Below, in pieces: positions 1-8,097 of a stretch of DNA of 37,576 nt; within the stretch, counting starts at the first letter, position 1; every line of letters begins with the position of its first letter. Below the pieces are notes generated by a model, which searched no databases, had not been told where the DNA came from, and was given only the letters and a program-made list of their open reading frames with translations. The DNA is from Verrucomicrobiota bacterium (GTDB lineage: Bacteria; Verrucomicrobiota; Verrucomicrobiia; Limisphaerales; JACQFS01). A program made the translations under genes and the position numbers. Location of the stretch: the NCBI GenBank assembly GCA_016199935.1, contig JACQFS010000077.1:1-37576 (forward strand), given 5' to 3'.

Positions 1-749
1 CCGAAGGCTCGCAGCAATTCATCTATCGCACGAGTTTGTCGAAACCGGCCACGACGCCGAGCCAGTTGACGGGCCGCTCATCCGTCGAAGGCAAGTCGCT
101 CTCGACGCAATCGCCCGCGGTCTCCGCCCCGGTCCCCAACGGCCGGACACCGGCGGCGAACCGGCAGAACATCGTCTCCAAGGGCAGCCCGTCCGTGCCC
201 GAAGGCTCCCGGACGTTTCAGCCGAACCAGCCCAGCCTCCTCGAACAGCGCACCGCCCAGCCCGGGCAATCCACCCCCGCCGACCGCGTGAACCCGCGCA
301 AGAATTCCAAGTCGCCGGAAAAAACCACTGCGCTCCCCGGCGCGCGCGCGATCGAGCAAACTCCCGCGCCGACGCTCGTGCGGCCCCCGGCGCCCGCCGC
401 GGTCTCCGTGCCCGCGACGCTCAAGCCGACCGTGCAGTCGCCAACGATCATTCGCGAACAACGCAGCGGCAATGACCGCAGCCTCAACCAGCCGCAAAGC
501 AACCCGCCCGCCCGCCAGCCAAATGCGCAACCGCTCGCCGACAGCCGGCCGCAGGTTCAATACACGCCCCGCATCACGCAGCCCGTCCAGACGCAGCGCC
601 ACCAGATTCCCACCACGCCCGCGCCCGCGCCGCGCGTCGAGTCCGCGCCGGCCCGCTCCACACCACCGGCCTCGAACAACAACTCCGGCCGCAATGACGA
701 CGGTAACGCGGGCCAGGGCGGCAAGTCGGGCAAAGGTCGCGACCGCTGA
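1..749 (+). CDS. Proline-rich, low-complexity protein, C-terminal part (5' truncated by window edge)
   Basis: An open frame is already running at the left edge: codons read in frame from base 3, so the TTG at 36 is probably internal and the true start lies outside the window. About 248 residues are visible. They are almost entirely Pro, Ala, Ser, Thr, Gln and Arg with no recognisable fold, and end in a Gly/Lys/Arg-rich tail (GGKSGKGRDR). Such composition suggests a disordered tail or linker of a larger, possibly cell-envelope, protein, but no function can be assigned. The gene ends just before a strong bidirectional hairpin terminator and converges on the glutaredoxin gene. That this frame is the coding one is supported by its being the frame open from the window edge and by the terminator directly after its stop. 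Confidence 0.6.
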   Translation, partial: EGSQQFIYRTSLSKPATTPSQLTGRSSVEGKSLSTQSPAVSAPVPNGRTPAANRQNIVSKGSPSVPEGSRTFQPNQPSLLEQRTAQPGQSTPADRVNPRKNSKSPEKTTALPGARAIEQTPAPTLVRPPAPAAVSVPATLKPTVQSPTIIREQRSGNDRSLNQPQSNPPARQPNAQPLADSRPQVQYTPRITQPVQTQRHQIPTTPAPAPRVESAPARSTPPASNNNSGRNDDGNAGQGGKSGKGRDR

Positions 750-769
750 ATCCTTCGCCGTTCTCCGAA

Positions 770-811
770 AAACAAAAACGCGCCGCAGCACTGCGGCGCG
801 TTTGCTTTTGA
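770..811. terminator. Bidirectional Rho-independent terminator
   Basis: A perfect 13-bp stem (776-788 with 791-803, core CGCGCCGCAG) is flanked by an A-rich run on the left (AAAAACAAAAA) and TTTGCTTTT on the right. It can therefore terminate transcription from both sides. It lies between the convergent proline-rich gene and the glutaredoxin gene, exactly where a shared terminator is expected. Confidence 0.85.
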
Positions 812-826
812 AACTCTGACGGCGTC

Positions 827-1171
827 TCAGCGACGCGCACCCCATTGGAACGGGACGGCGGCGGGCGCCTCGTGCGCGCACGGGGCGTTGGTCGGCGCGT
901 CGGCGGCGCGGGTGTTCGTCGTCACCACGTTGTTGGCGAGCAGCCACGCCTCGACCTCGTCACCGCTCACGTCGGCGAGCATCGTGCCGTTGATCTCGAC
1001 GCACGGCTGCATCATCTGGCCGCTCTTCTCGACCATTTCCTGGCGCTGGGCCGGGTCGTTGATGACGTCGCGGTCCTCGAAGGCCAGGTCGTATTTGCGC
1101 AACACGGCGCGCACGCCGTTGCTCCAGCCGCAACTGGGCTTGAGGTAACAGATGATTTTCGGTTTTTCCAT
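827..1171 (-). CDS. Glutaredoxin family protein
   Basis: A 114-residue thioredoxin-fold protein starting MEKPKIICYLKPSCGWSNG. The first strand leads into a CGWS motif (Cys14, Ser17), which is a one-cysteine active site of the monothiol type. The MQPCVEI segment near residue 55 matches the cis-proline loop of glutaredoxins, and GDEVEAWL near 70-76 resembles the end of the fold. Residues after about 82 form a Thr/Ala/Pro-rich tail. The expected role is glutathione- or thiol-linked redox chemistry or Fe-S handling in the cytoplasm. I chose the ATG at 1171; the frame is open further upstream to 1348, but that extension is Arg-rich and unlike the family. No clear ribosome binding site is visible. 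Family call firm, specific function open. Confidence 0.82.
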   Translation of the reverse strand: MEKPKIICYLKPSCGWSNGVRAVLRKYDLAFEDRDVINDPAQRQEMVEKSGQMMQPCVEINGTMLADVSGDEVEAWLLANNVVTTNTRAADAPTNAPCAHEAPAAVPFQWGARR

Positions 1172-1662
1172 AAGTGTTCGGTGGTTCGGTTCGTTCGGCG
1201 CGTTAAACTGCCAGACGCGCCGCAAATGGCAAGCGGCGTTCGCGAGCATGATTTCCGAAACGCCTCCGCACCCTCCGCGAAATCCTCGGCGTCCTCGGCG
1301 TTTCATTTTTAGAGCGGTTTCAAAAATTCTGTGGCCGCCCTCCAGCACGTGTGCGGAGCGCGGCGTTTACGCCGCTTCAACGTGACCAGACCAAGTCGCG
1401 TTGAAGCGGGCTAAAGCCCGCGCTCCGTCACCGCATCGCACAAGCCTCCACGAATGACCCACCGACACTTTTCGTCGCGCCGACGGCACCGATCAGAGCC
1501 ACGAGTTGGTCCGGTCACTCCCGGGTCATTTCTGCTGACGGTCGGGTGGCGGCGGGTTTCGGTCATTTCCTCCGTTTGAGATTTGAATTTGTTTCGGGTT
1601 TCGGATTTCGCGCTTCGGATTTTTCCTTTCCCCCGCCCGGCCGCCGCCCCTTAATCCCCGCC
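1172..1662. other. Intergenic stretch with repeats, no gene supported
   Basis: This 490-bp gap between the divergent glutaredoxin and glycerate kinase genes has no convincing coding frame. It holds word-like repeats (tccgcgaaatcctcggcgtcctcggcg near 1275-1302, written in part as cctcggcgtcctcggcg), a 30-bp inverted-repeat pair at 1355-1426, and GTTTCGGGTTTCGGATTTCG around 1589-1608. The last of these is a word type seen again inside waaF. Promoters for both flanking genes should lie here but none is clear. Confidence 0.5.
1355..1426. repeat. Inverted-repeat element (GGAGCGCGG...CGCTTCAACG arms)
   Basis: Two 30-nt arms, 1355-1384 and 1397-1426, are imperfect reverse complements: both contain GGAGCGCGG, a TTTA centre and CGCTTCAACG when read in the same sense. 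Each arm also has internal dyad symmetry (for example cggcgTTTAcgccg and gcgggctaaagcccgc), so the unit can fold as two small hairpins or one long one. It is non-coding and resembles a REP-type pair. Confidence 0.75.
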
Positions 1663-2754
1663 GTGCGCGTGCTCATCATCCCCGACAAGTTCAAGGGCAC
1701 GCTCACGGCCACGCAGGCCGCCCGCGCCATCGCGCGCGGCTGGCGGCGCGCGCGCCCGGACGATGAACTGGAGTTGTTCCCGATGAGCGACGGCGGCGAT
1801 GGCTTCGGCAAACTGCTCGGCGCCGCGCTCGGCGCCCGCCGCATCACCACCGCCACCGTGGACGCCGCGCATCGCGACTGCCGCGCCGCGTGGTGGTGGG
1901 ACGCGAAAAGCAAGACGGCCGTCATCGAAACCGCGCGCATCATCGGCCTGGCGATGCTGCCACCGGGAAAATTTCATCCCTTCCAACTCGATACACTCGG
2001 CCTCGGCCTTGTGCTCGCGGCGGCGCGGCGGCGGCGGCCCAAGCGCGTGCTCATCGGCATCGGCGGCAGTTCGACGAACGACGCCGGCTTCGGACTCGCG
2101 CGCGCGCTCGGGTGGCGTTTCCTCGACAAGCAGGGCCGCGGCCTCGACTCCTGGACGAAGCTGCACTTGCTCCATCGCATCGCAGCACCGGCGGTGAAGT
2201 GCCCACTCTCGAACGTGCTCGTGGCCGTGGACGTGCAGAACCCCCTGCTCGGCCGGCGCGGCTGCTCGCGCATTTACGGTCCGCAAAAGGGATTGCGCGC
2301 GGGCGACTTCGCCGAGGCGGAACGCAACCTCGCGCCGCTCGCAAAAAAATTTCCGAGCAAGGCCGTCACGCCCGGAGCGGGCGCGGCGGGCGGGCTGGGC
2401 TTCGGGCTGATGGCGTTTTTCTGCGGCCGGCTCAAGCCGGGCTTCGCGCTCTTCGCGCGGCACTCCGGCCTGATGAAGCGGATCGCGCGTGCGGACGTGG
2501 TGATCACGGCGGAGGGGACGATTGACCGCTCGTCGCTCATGGGGAAAGGCGTGGGCGAACTCGTCGCGCTGTGTCGCGCGAAAAAAATCCCGTGCGTCGG
2601 CCTCGCCGGCCACGTGGCGGACCGCGCGCGGTTGGAGAAACGCTTCGCGGCGGTCGGCGGGCTGACGGACCTGACGGGCGTGGAACAGGCGAAGGCGCGT
2701 CCGGCGAAATGGCTGGAGAAGCTGGCGGAACGCATCGCGGCGGATCACCGCTGA
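1663..2754 (+). CDS. Glycerate 2-kinase (GlxK/GarK family)
   Basis: This protein of about 363 residues phosphorylates glycerate with ATP, feeding glycerate into glycolysis or serine/glyoxylate metabolism. Visible family signatures are IIPDKFKGTL at the N-terminus, SDGGDGF (residues 42-48), GIGGSSTNDAG (132-142), GPQKG, GAGAAGGLGFGL and VITAEGTIDRSSLMGKG. Length and motif order match type I glycerate kinases. I chose the GTG at 1663 because the family begins right at this strand. The frame is open back to a GTG at 1546, but that leader translates a GTTTCGGGTTTCGG-type repeat and is unlikely to be protein. The nucleoside transporter follows about 90 bp downstream on the same strand. Confidence 0.9.
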   Translation: MRVLIIPDKFKGTLTATQAARAIARGWRRARPDDELELFPMSDGGDGFGKLLGAALGARRITTATVDAAHRDCRAAWWWDAKSKTAVIETARIIGLAMLPPGKFHPFQLDTLGLGLVLAAARRRRPKRVLIGIGGSSTNDAGFGLARALGWRFLDKQGRGLDSWTKLHLLHRIAAPAVKCPLSNVLVAVDVQNPLLGRRGCSRIYGPQKGLRAGDFAEAERNLAPLAKKFPSKAVTPGAGAAGGLGFGLMAFFCGRLKPGFALFARHSGLMKRIARADVVITAEGTIDRSSLMGKGVGELVALCRAKKIPCVGLAGHVADRARLEKRFAAVGGLTDLTGVEQAKARPAKWLEKLAERIAADHR

Positions 2755-2843
2755 CCCTCGCCCGTCGCACATTTTCCTGTCCGCCGCCGTGAAAGTGTGC
2801 GATGACGCGCGCGAACACCGACCACCCGCATCGCACTCATTGC

Positions 2844-4313
2844 ATGGAAACGGACCCGCCCCCACCCGCTGCGCCGGAAATCAGTGTCCATCCCCACACC
2901 CCGCTGGCGTGGCGCGCGGGCATCGGCGCGGTCGTGGTCGCGCTCGGGCTGGCGGCGTATTTTCTGCGCGACGCCATCGGCCTGCGGGGCCAGGCATTCG
3001 TCGGCGTGTTTTGCTTCTTCGGATTGGTGGCGATGTTTTCGACGAACCTGCGCGCGGTGAACTGGCGCACGATCGGCTGGGGCGTGGCGTTGCAGATCAT
3101 CCTCGCGGTGCTGGTGCTCAAGGCGCAGGTCACCATCGGCGGGACGGTTTACAGCGTCGTAAGCGTGCTCAATGCCGCGAAGGTCGTGGTGGTGAGCTTC
3201 ATTGATTTCTCGGACAAGGGCGCGGAGTTCGTCTTCGGAAATCTCGCGCATCCGGGCGACCTCGCGCTGAATCCCGGCAAGGAATTCCTGTTCATCTTCG
3301 CGTTCAAGGCGCTGCCGCCGATCCTGTTCGTCTCGGCGTTCTTCACCGTGCTGTATCACTACGGCGTGCTCCAGCGCATCGTGCGCGTGATGGCGAAGGT
3401 GATGGTCCATCTCATGGGCACGAGCGGCGCGGAGACGCTTTCCGTTTCCGCCAACGTCTTCATGGGCCAGACCGAGGCGCCGCTGATCGTGAAACCCTAC
3501 GTGCCGCGCATGACGAACTCCGAGTTGTTCGCGATGATGGCCAGCGGCATGGCGCACATCTCCGGCGGCATGATGGTCGTTTACATCAACTACGGCGCCG
3601 ATCCCGTGGCCGTGCTGACCACTTGCATCATGGCGTGCCCGTGCAGCCTCTATCTCTCGAAACTTTTCATGCCCGAGCTCGGCCAGCCGGAGACCGGCGG
3701 CTCAGCGCAGGCGCCGCTGCCCAAGTCCAATCACGCCAACGGCATCGACGCCGCGGCGGCCGGAACTGGCGACGGCCTGCGCCTCGCGCTCAACGTCGCC
3801 GCGATGCTCATCGTCTTCATCGCGTTCGTGGCGATGTTCGACGCGCTGCTGGGCCTGATCAAACCCGCACTCGGCTACGTCGGCCTCGCGCTGGGCGGCT
3901 GGGCGGACGACCTGTCGTTGAAAAAAATCTTCGGCTGGATGTTCTCGCCGGTCGCGTTCCTGATGGGCGTCGAGCTGAACGACGTTTCCAAAGTCGGCAG
4001 CCTGCTCGGCTCGAAGCTCGCGATCAACGAGCACTACGCCTACCTGCAAATGAAGAAGCTCCTGCCGGTGTTCGACCCGAAGACGCACGAACTCGTGCGC
4101 GCGGGATTGATGAGCCCGCGGTCGTTCGCACTCACGGCCTTCGCGCTGACGGGCTTCGCCAACTTCGCCTCGGTCGGCATCCAGCTCGGCGGCATCGGCG
4201 CGATGGCGCCCGACCGCCGGCCGGACCTCGCGCGGCTGGGATTGAAGGCGCTGTTCGTCGGCTTCAGCGCCACGCTGCTCAACGCCGCGATCGCCGGCGT
4301 GTTTTTGAAATGA
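2844..4313 (+). CDS. Concentrative nucleoside transporter (CNT/NupC family)
   Basis: A polytopic inner-membrane protein of about 489 residues that should import nucleosides by H+ or Na+ symport. CNT-family blocks are clear: an N-terminal bundle of hydrophobic helices, KALPPILFVSAFFTVLYHYGV, MGTSGAETLSVSANVFMGQTEAPL (the Gly-Thr-Ser and GQTEAP substrate/cation motifs), then MASGMAHISGGMM, and a C-terminal half with SLLGSKLAINEHYAYLQM and ALTGFANFASVGIQLGGIG. A variable Ala/Pro/Asn-rich loop separates the halves. The start is uncertain: ATG 2844 is chosen, with an in-frame ATG at 2802 adding 14 polar residues. The thymidine phosphorylase gene elsewhere in the window would use its substrates. 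Family assignment firm, substrate range not. Confidence 0.9.
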   Translation: METDPPPPAAPEISVHPHTPLAWRAGIGAVVVALGLAAYFLRDAIGLRGQAFVGVFCFFGLVAMFSTNLRAVNWRTIGWGVALQIILAVLVLKAQVTIGGTVYSVVSVLNAAKVVVVSFIDFSDKGAEFVFGNLAHPGDLALNPGKEFLFIFAFKALPPILFVSAFFTVLYHYGVLQRIVRVMAKVMVHLMGTSGAETLSVSANVFMGQTEAPLIVKPYVPRMTNSELFAMMASGMAHISGGMMVVYINYGADPVAVLTTCIMACPCSLYLSKLFMPELGQPETGGSAQAPLPKSNHANGIDAAAAGTGDGLRLALNVAAMLIVFIAFVAMFDALLGLIKPALGYVGLALGGWADDLSLKKIFGWMFSPVAFLMGVELNDVSKVGSLLGSKLAINEHYAYLQMKKLLPVFDPKTHELVRAGLMSPRSFALTAFALTGFANFASVGIQLGGIGAMAPDRRPDLARLGLKALFVGFSATLLNAAIAGVFLK

Positions 4314-4401
4314 GCGGGCCTGCTTCGCCGCCGGAATTTTCGTTTGAAAGCACCCTCCGGGTTCGTCCACTGTTACGCGTCAAAGTGAGACCGACGTTCG
4401 C

Positions 4402-5352
4402 GTGAAAAAGGCGCTGGCCATCAAGTTCCTGCTCTACCTGCTCTGCACGGTGGGCATGGTGATTTTCTTCGTGCTCTTCCGCAGCGCGTTCGCGGCCAAA
4501 ACGCAGACGCACGTCGAGCCGCCGCCCGACGCCACCACCAACGTCACCGCCCCGGTCACCAACGCCGCGGCGACCGGCTCGGTGCCGGCCGCGCGCGCCG
4601 GCAGCTTCCCGCTTTACCTCGCGCTGATGCTCGCGTGCGGCGCGGGATTGGCGCTGCTGCTGGCCCGGGACGTCTCCGCCTTTCTCGCCGAGCACGCCGC
4701 GGACTTCGTCTTCAACGACGACCTCCGCGGCCAGCGCAGTCCCGAATACGAGGCCGCCGAGTCGGAGTGGAACAACGGCAACCACCTCGAGGCCGTCCGG
4801 CTCTTGCGCGAGTATTACACGCGCTACCCGCGCGAGGTTTACGTCGCGCTGCGCATGGCGGAGATTTACGAGACCAACCTCAAGAACCCGCTCGCCGCCG
4901 CGCTGGAGTATGAGGAGATTCTGAAAAAGAAACTCCCGCCCGAGCGCTGGGGCTGGGCAGCGATTCATCTCGCCAATCTTTACTCCGGCCCGCTCGGCAA
5001 GACGGACCAGGCGCTCGAACTCCTCAACCGCATCGTCACCGAATACGGCACCACCGCGGCCGCAAAAAAAGCCCGCACGCGCCTCGGCCTGCCCGAGCCG
5101 CAACCGCAAACCGCCGACGGCGGAAAGCCGCAGGAAAAGAAGCCCGCCAAGAATCTCCCCAGCGGTTTCTCGCCGCGCGCCAAAGACGAGGCCCACCTGG
5201 AACCCGCCTCCGCCACCATTGACGACGTGCGCGATGAAGGTGAGGACGAGGACGAAGATGACACCGAGGGAAGCGAGGACGGCGCAGCTTCCCCGCAGCC
5301 CAAGAATCTCCCCGCCGGTTTCCGTCCCAAGGAGCCGGAGAAAAAAGAATGA
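4402..5352 (+). CDS. Membrane-anchored TPR protein of unknown function
   Basis: A 316-residue protein from a GTG start. A hydrophobic segment at about 6-29 is followed by a Thr/Ala/Pro-rich stretch, a second membrane segment at about 69-88, and then helical repeats (about 105-230) with the alternating small/aromatic pattern of tetratricopeptides (WNNGNHLEAVRLLREYYTRYP; ALEYEEILKKKL; TDQALELLNRIVTEYG). The C-terminus is highly charged, with an acidic DEGEDEDEDDTEGSED run and two copies of a KNLPxGFxP motif (KNLPSGFSPR, KNLPAGFRPK) that may be a short binding motif. It probably acts as an envelope scaffold. The gene starts about 90 bp after the transporter and is followed by dapL on the same strand. 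Confidence 0.75.
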   Translation: MKKALAIKFLLYLLCTVGMVIFFVLFRSAFAAKTQTHVEPPPDATTNVTAPVTNAAATGSVPAARAGSFPLYLALMLACGAGLALLLARDVSAFLAEHAADFVFNDDLRGQRSPEYEAAESEWNNGNHLEAVRLLREYYTRYPREVYVALRMAEIYETNLKNPLAAALEYEEILKKKLPPERWGWAAIHLANLYSGPLGKTDQALELLNRIVTEYGTTAAAKKARTRLGLPEPQPQTADGGKPQEKKPAKNLPSGFSPRAKDEAHLEPASATIDDVRDEGEDEDEDDTEGSEDGAASPQPKNLPAGFRPKEPEKKE

Positions 5353-5356
5353 CCGC

Positions 5357-5373
5357 GGCGCGGCCGCCGCGCC
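5357..5373. repeat. GC-rich perfect hairpin downstream of the TPR gene
   Basis: A 7-bp perfect stem, ggcgcgg and ccgcgcc, with a 3-nt loop, immediately follows the TPR stop codon. It has no T-tract, so it may stabilise the mRNA end rather than terminate. The rest of the spacer to dapL contains the words ctgaacactgaa and attacggatcactccttact, which also make up inverted repeats elsewhere in this window. Confidence 0.4.
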
Positions 5374-5442
5374 TTGGATTCCGCGCCGCGCCGCCTGAAC
5401 ACTGAAACCTGATTACGGATCACTCCTTACTCCTCACGACCC

Positions 5443-6681
5443 ATGGCTCTGCTCAACGACAATTATCTCAAACTCAAAGCCGGCTACCTCTTTCCCGAAA
5501 TCGGCCGGCGCGTGAAAGTATTCTGCGAGGCGAATCCCGCCGCCGCCGCGCGCCTCATCCGCTGCGGCATCGGCGATGTCACCGAGCCGCTCCCGCCCGC
5601 CGTCATCGCCGCGCTGCACAAGGCCGTGGATGAAATGGCCGTGCGCGAAACCTTCCGCGGCTACGGCCCCGAGCAGGGCTACGAGTTCCTCCGCGTCGCG
5701 ATTGCCAAGAATGATTTCCGCGACAAGGGCCTCGATGTGGCTGACGACGAGGTGTTCGTCAGCGACGGCTCGAAGTGCGATTGCGGCAGCATCCTCGACG
5801 TGCTCGGGAGCAAAAACAAAATCGCCATCAGCGACCCCGTCTATCCCGTTTACGTGGACACGAACGTCATGGCCGGCCACACCGGCGAGGCCAACGAAGC
5901 CGGAGCTTACGGCAAACTTGTTTACCTCCCGTGCCGCGCGAACAACGGCTTCGTGCCCGAGCCCCCCAAGCGCCATGTGGATGTCATCTACCTTTGCTCG
6001 CCGAACAATCCGACTGGCGCCGCCGCCACGCGCCCGCAACTCGAGGCGTGGGTGAAATACGCGCTCGAACACAAGGCCATCATCCTCTTCGACGCCGCCT
6101 ACGAGGGCTACATCGCCGATCCCGCGCTGCCGCATTCCATTTACGAAATCCCTGGCGCGCGCGAATGCGCCATCGAGTTCCGCAGCTTCTCCAAGAATGG
6201 AGGCTTCACCGGCGTCCGCTGCGCCTACACCGTCGTTCCCAAGACGCTGCTCGCCGCGACGAAGACGGGCGAAATGAAACCGCTGCACCCGCTCTGGAAC
6301 CGTCGCTCCGCGACGAAGTTCAACGGCGTGAGCTACATCGTCCAGCGCGCCGCCGAGGCGCTCTACATCGACGACGGCAAGGCGCAGGTCAAGGCGCTCA
6401 TCGAGCACTACATGGGCAACGCCGCCGTGCTGCGCGCCGGGGCGAAGAAGGCCGGCCTGAAAGTTTTCGGCGGTGTCAACGCGCCCTACATCTGGGTCAA
6501 GTGCCCGAAAGGCGTCACGAGCTGGGCGGCCTTCGACAAGATTCTCGGAGAAGCCAACGTGGTCATCACGCCCGGCTCCGGTTTCGGCTCCAAGGGTGAA
6601 GGCTTCTTCCGAATCAGCAGCTTCAACAGCCGTGCCAACGCGGAGGAAGTCGCGCGAAGGTTGCAGGAATTGAAGTGGTGA
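5443..6681 (+). CDS. dapL: LL-diaminopimelate aminotransferase
   Basis: A 412-residue PLP enzyme that converts tetrahydrodipicolinate directly to LL-diaminopimelate using glutamate, a one-step lysine/peptidoglycan route. The sequence matches the DapL type of class I/II aminotransferases: N-terminal [53 protein letters not shown], the aminotransferase [17 protein letters not shown], and the PLP-binding lysine in [12 protein letters not shown] (Lys251), then [14 protein letters not shown]. Length is typical of the family. DapL is shared by plants, chlamydiae, Verrucomicrobiota and a few other lineages, which helps place the organism. The ATG at 5443 is the family start. Very confident. Confidence 0.97.
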   Translation: MALLNDNYLKLKAGYLFPEIGRRVKVFCEANPAAAARLIRCGIGDVTEPLPPAVIAALHKAVDEMAVRETFRGYGPEQGYEFLRVAIAKNDFRDKGLDVADDEVFVSDGSKCDCGSILDVLGSKNKIAISDPVYPVYVDTNVMAGHTGEANEAGAYGKLVYLPCRANNGFVPEPPKRHVDVIYLCSPNNPTGAAATRPQLEAWVKYALEHKAIILFDAAYEGYIADPALPHSIYEIPGARECAIEFRSFSKNGGFTGVRCAYTVVPKTLLAATKTGEMKPLHPLWNRRSATKFNGVSYIVQRAAEALYIDDGKAQVKALIEHYMGNAAVLRAGAKKAGLKVFGGVNAPYIWVKCPKGVTSWAAFDKILGEANVVITPGSGFGSKGEGFFRISSFNSRANAEEVARRLQELKW

Positions 6682-6688
6682 ACGGAGC

Positions 6689-6705
6689 GCGGGCGGCCCG
6701 CCCGC
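6689..6705. repeat. GC-rich hairpin after dapL
   Basis: gcgggc and gcccgc form a stem around a 5-nt loop a few bases after the dapL stop codon. There is no T-run. It lies between the convergent dapL and a small minus-strand gene, and may mark a transcript end. Confidence 0.35.
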
Positions 6706-6712
6706 AGGTTTC

Positions 6713-6946
6713 TCAGGACGCGTGTTTCACCCGCCCCGGACCGTTCGATCCTGCGCTCACCACTTGCGCGGGATCGACAAAACGAAACCCTCCGTCCGGC
6801 AGCACAACCAGCAGTTCGGCGTGAGTTGGAAAGAAGAACAGGTGGTCCGTGCTTACGACGGTAAGTCTGTTTCCATCGGCAAGCTGCAGTTCAAAGGGTT
6901 TGAACGGCGTGCGGTCCCGCAATTCCTTCAGGGTCTTGACTGTCAT
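6713..6946 (-). CDS. Small conserved hypothetical protein (77 aa)
   Basis: A 77-residue protein beginning MTVKTLKELRDRTPFKPFELQLADGNRL. The pattern (short helix, PFKPF, then a five-strand-like series with DGN, STDHLFFFP, VVLPDGGFRFVDPAQV) resembles a widespread but uncharacterised small family in Planctomycetes and Verrucomicrobia; that resemblance is recalled, not searched. No catalytic motif, signal peptide or membrane segment is visible. It is convergent with dapL and stands alone. The ATG at 6946 is the only sensible start, and there is no obvious Shine-Dalgarno. Confidence 0.65.
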   Translation of the reverse strand: MTVKTLKELRDRTPFKPFELQLADGNRLTVVSTDHLFFFPTHAELLVVLPDGGFRFVDPAQVVSAGSNGPGRVKHAS

Positions 6947-7310
6947 GGGCCGACTGTAAGCCCGCGCCGTCCCTCATGCAATCCGCGTTTGATGTCTACC
7001 CTTTAGCCGTCACGATGCAGTTGGGTTTGGGGAGCACGCTCGCCCCGGGCGTTACCAACCGGTGCTCTCGCCGGTTGGCCGGGCGCGGGAACACCTCACG
7101 GATTGGTGGGCGCTGCCGGCGGCCGGAGTTTCCGGCGAGGGCGACGAAAACCGCGGGTGAGGCACCCGCGCTCACCATTTCCAGGCGCATGGTTTCGGTT
7201 ACGACAAGGATGAGGGCAAGGATCAGCGCCGCGGGCGGGCGTCAACTGGCGGGATGCGGATGCGGAAAGCTCCCGCCAAATTCGCGGGACAGGCCCACTT
7301 TATGGGCTCT
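6947..7310. other. Intergenic stretch with small hairpins, no gene supported
   Basis: No convincing coding frame occurs in this 364-bp gap. It contains short perfect dyads: ccaaccgg/ccggttgg (7055-7062 with 7071-7078) and gcgggtg/cacccgc (7153-7159 with 7163-7169). These are embedded in a mosaic of GC-rich words (gagcacgctcgcc, ctgccggcggccgg) that look like worn repeat elements. Confidence 0.45.
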
Positions 7311-7718
7311 TCATTCCGGCTTGAGTGCTATCACTTTTGTCACAACAAAAAAGCTGTAGAATTGAAACGGCTGCTGCGGGAGTATATCTCCCGTAAGCCA
7401 CATTGGCGGACCACCAAACTCGCCCGACTCGTAGCCCTCAAGTCGATACCGCGTGCCTTTCCGAATCTGGACCTCGCCGCGAATCATAATAACGACCGGC
7501 TGCTTGAGCGTCCTTCCATCGGTCTCTGATACTTTCAGCGGATTGGCGAGCAGCGCGCGCGCGAAAACGCCGTCAATAATCATGCGAGTGCCTAGAGGCT
7601 TGCCCAAACAACCTGTAACTCTCGCTGGCGGGTTCAGGTCGCGCACGCTGGTTTCAGCCGTCACCAGCGAGCACATCAATAACGTAAGGGTAGAAAAGAT
7701 AATAATGGTCGTTCTCAT
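7311..7718 (-). CDS. Secreted small protein of unknown function (135 aa)
   Basis: The 135-residue product begins MRTTIIIFSTLTLLMCSLVTAE, a typical Sec signal peptide with a likely signal peptidase I site after about residue 21 (VTA/E). The mature part carries CLGKPLGTRM, VSETDGRTLKQPVVIMI, GTRYRLEGYESGEFGG and a C-terminal FQFYSFFVVTKVI, consistent with a compact beta-rich domain. I know of similar short secreted verrucomicrobial proteins without assigned function, but could not search. GC content is visibly lower than in neighbouring genes, which could mean later acquisition. A GAGA-like ribosome binding sequence precedes the ATG at 7718. Confidence 0.65.
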   Translation of the reverse strand: MRTTIIIFSTLTLLMCSLVTAETSVRDLNPPARVTGCLGKPLGTRMIIDGVFARALLANPLKVSETDGRTLKQPVVIMIRGEVQIRKGTRYRLEGYESGEFGGPPMWLTGDILPQQPFQFYSFFVVTKVIALKPE

Positions 7719-8097
7719 GATTTCTCAACCGAACATTCAAGTGAGCGGCAAGCTTGTCGCCAAATGCACGATTGATTGCGGTGACCGTAGTGCGCCCATT
7801 GCTGCAAGTCCATTGGGTTGTCGCAGTCAACGGTTTGTCAACCTCCGGGGCAAAGGCGGCAAATCGGCGTGCCTCGGCCGCGTCACCACCGCTGCGCTAT
7901 GATCATGTCCTTCACCTCGTCGCATTTGAGCAGTTGTAAGGGATCGCTCATGCCGATGGTGTTAGTCAGCTTCACGGCGTTGGTGTTCGCGCTGGTGCCA
8001 TCGGTCTGGGTTTGAGTAGGGGTCCGCTTTTCAACTGCATCGTTGCGGCTTTATGAGTGTCGGAAGCCACGGACACGCTAAAGTGTGGACACCAAAC
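7719..8097. other. Gap with possible minus-strand gene remnant
   Basis: No intact gene is supported. On the minus strand two overlapping open frames lack a proper start. One reads KRTPTQTQTDGTSANTNAVKL and continues to DPLQLLKCDEVKDMIIAQRW before a stop near 7890. The next frame continues from there with EARRFAAFAPEVDKPLTA towards 7670. The protein-like content and the frame switch suggest a decayed gene, but I cannot name a family, and it may be chance. Plus-strand frames across the same bases look less protein-like. Confidence 0.3.

Noticed and set aside
2755-2843. Partial dyad cgcacatttt / aaagtgtgcg between glycerate kinase and the transporter
   Set aside because: Only about 9 bp with a mismatch; too weak to call a terminator or operator.
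4279-5196. 305-codon minus-strand open frame over the TPR gene
   Set aside because: Low-complexity Arg/Gly/Val translation; the plus-strand frame has membrane segments and TPR helices.
7453-7902. 149-codon plus-strand open frame
   Set aside because: It runs antisense over the start and signal peptide of the minus-strand secreted protein, and has no recognisable features or ribosome binding site.
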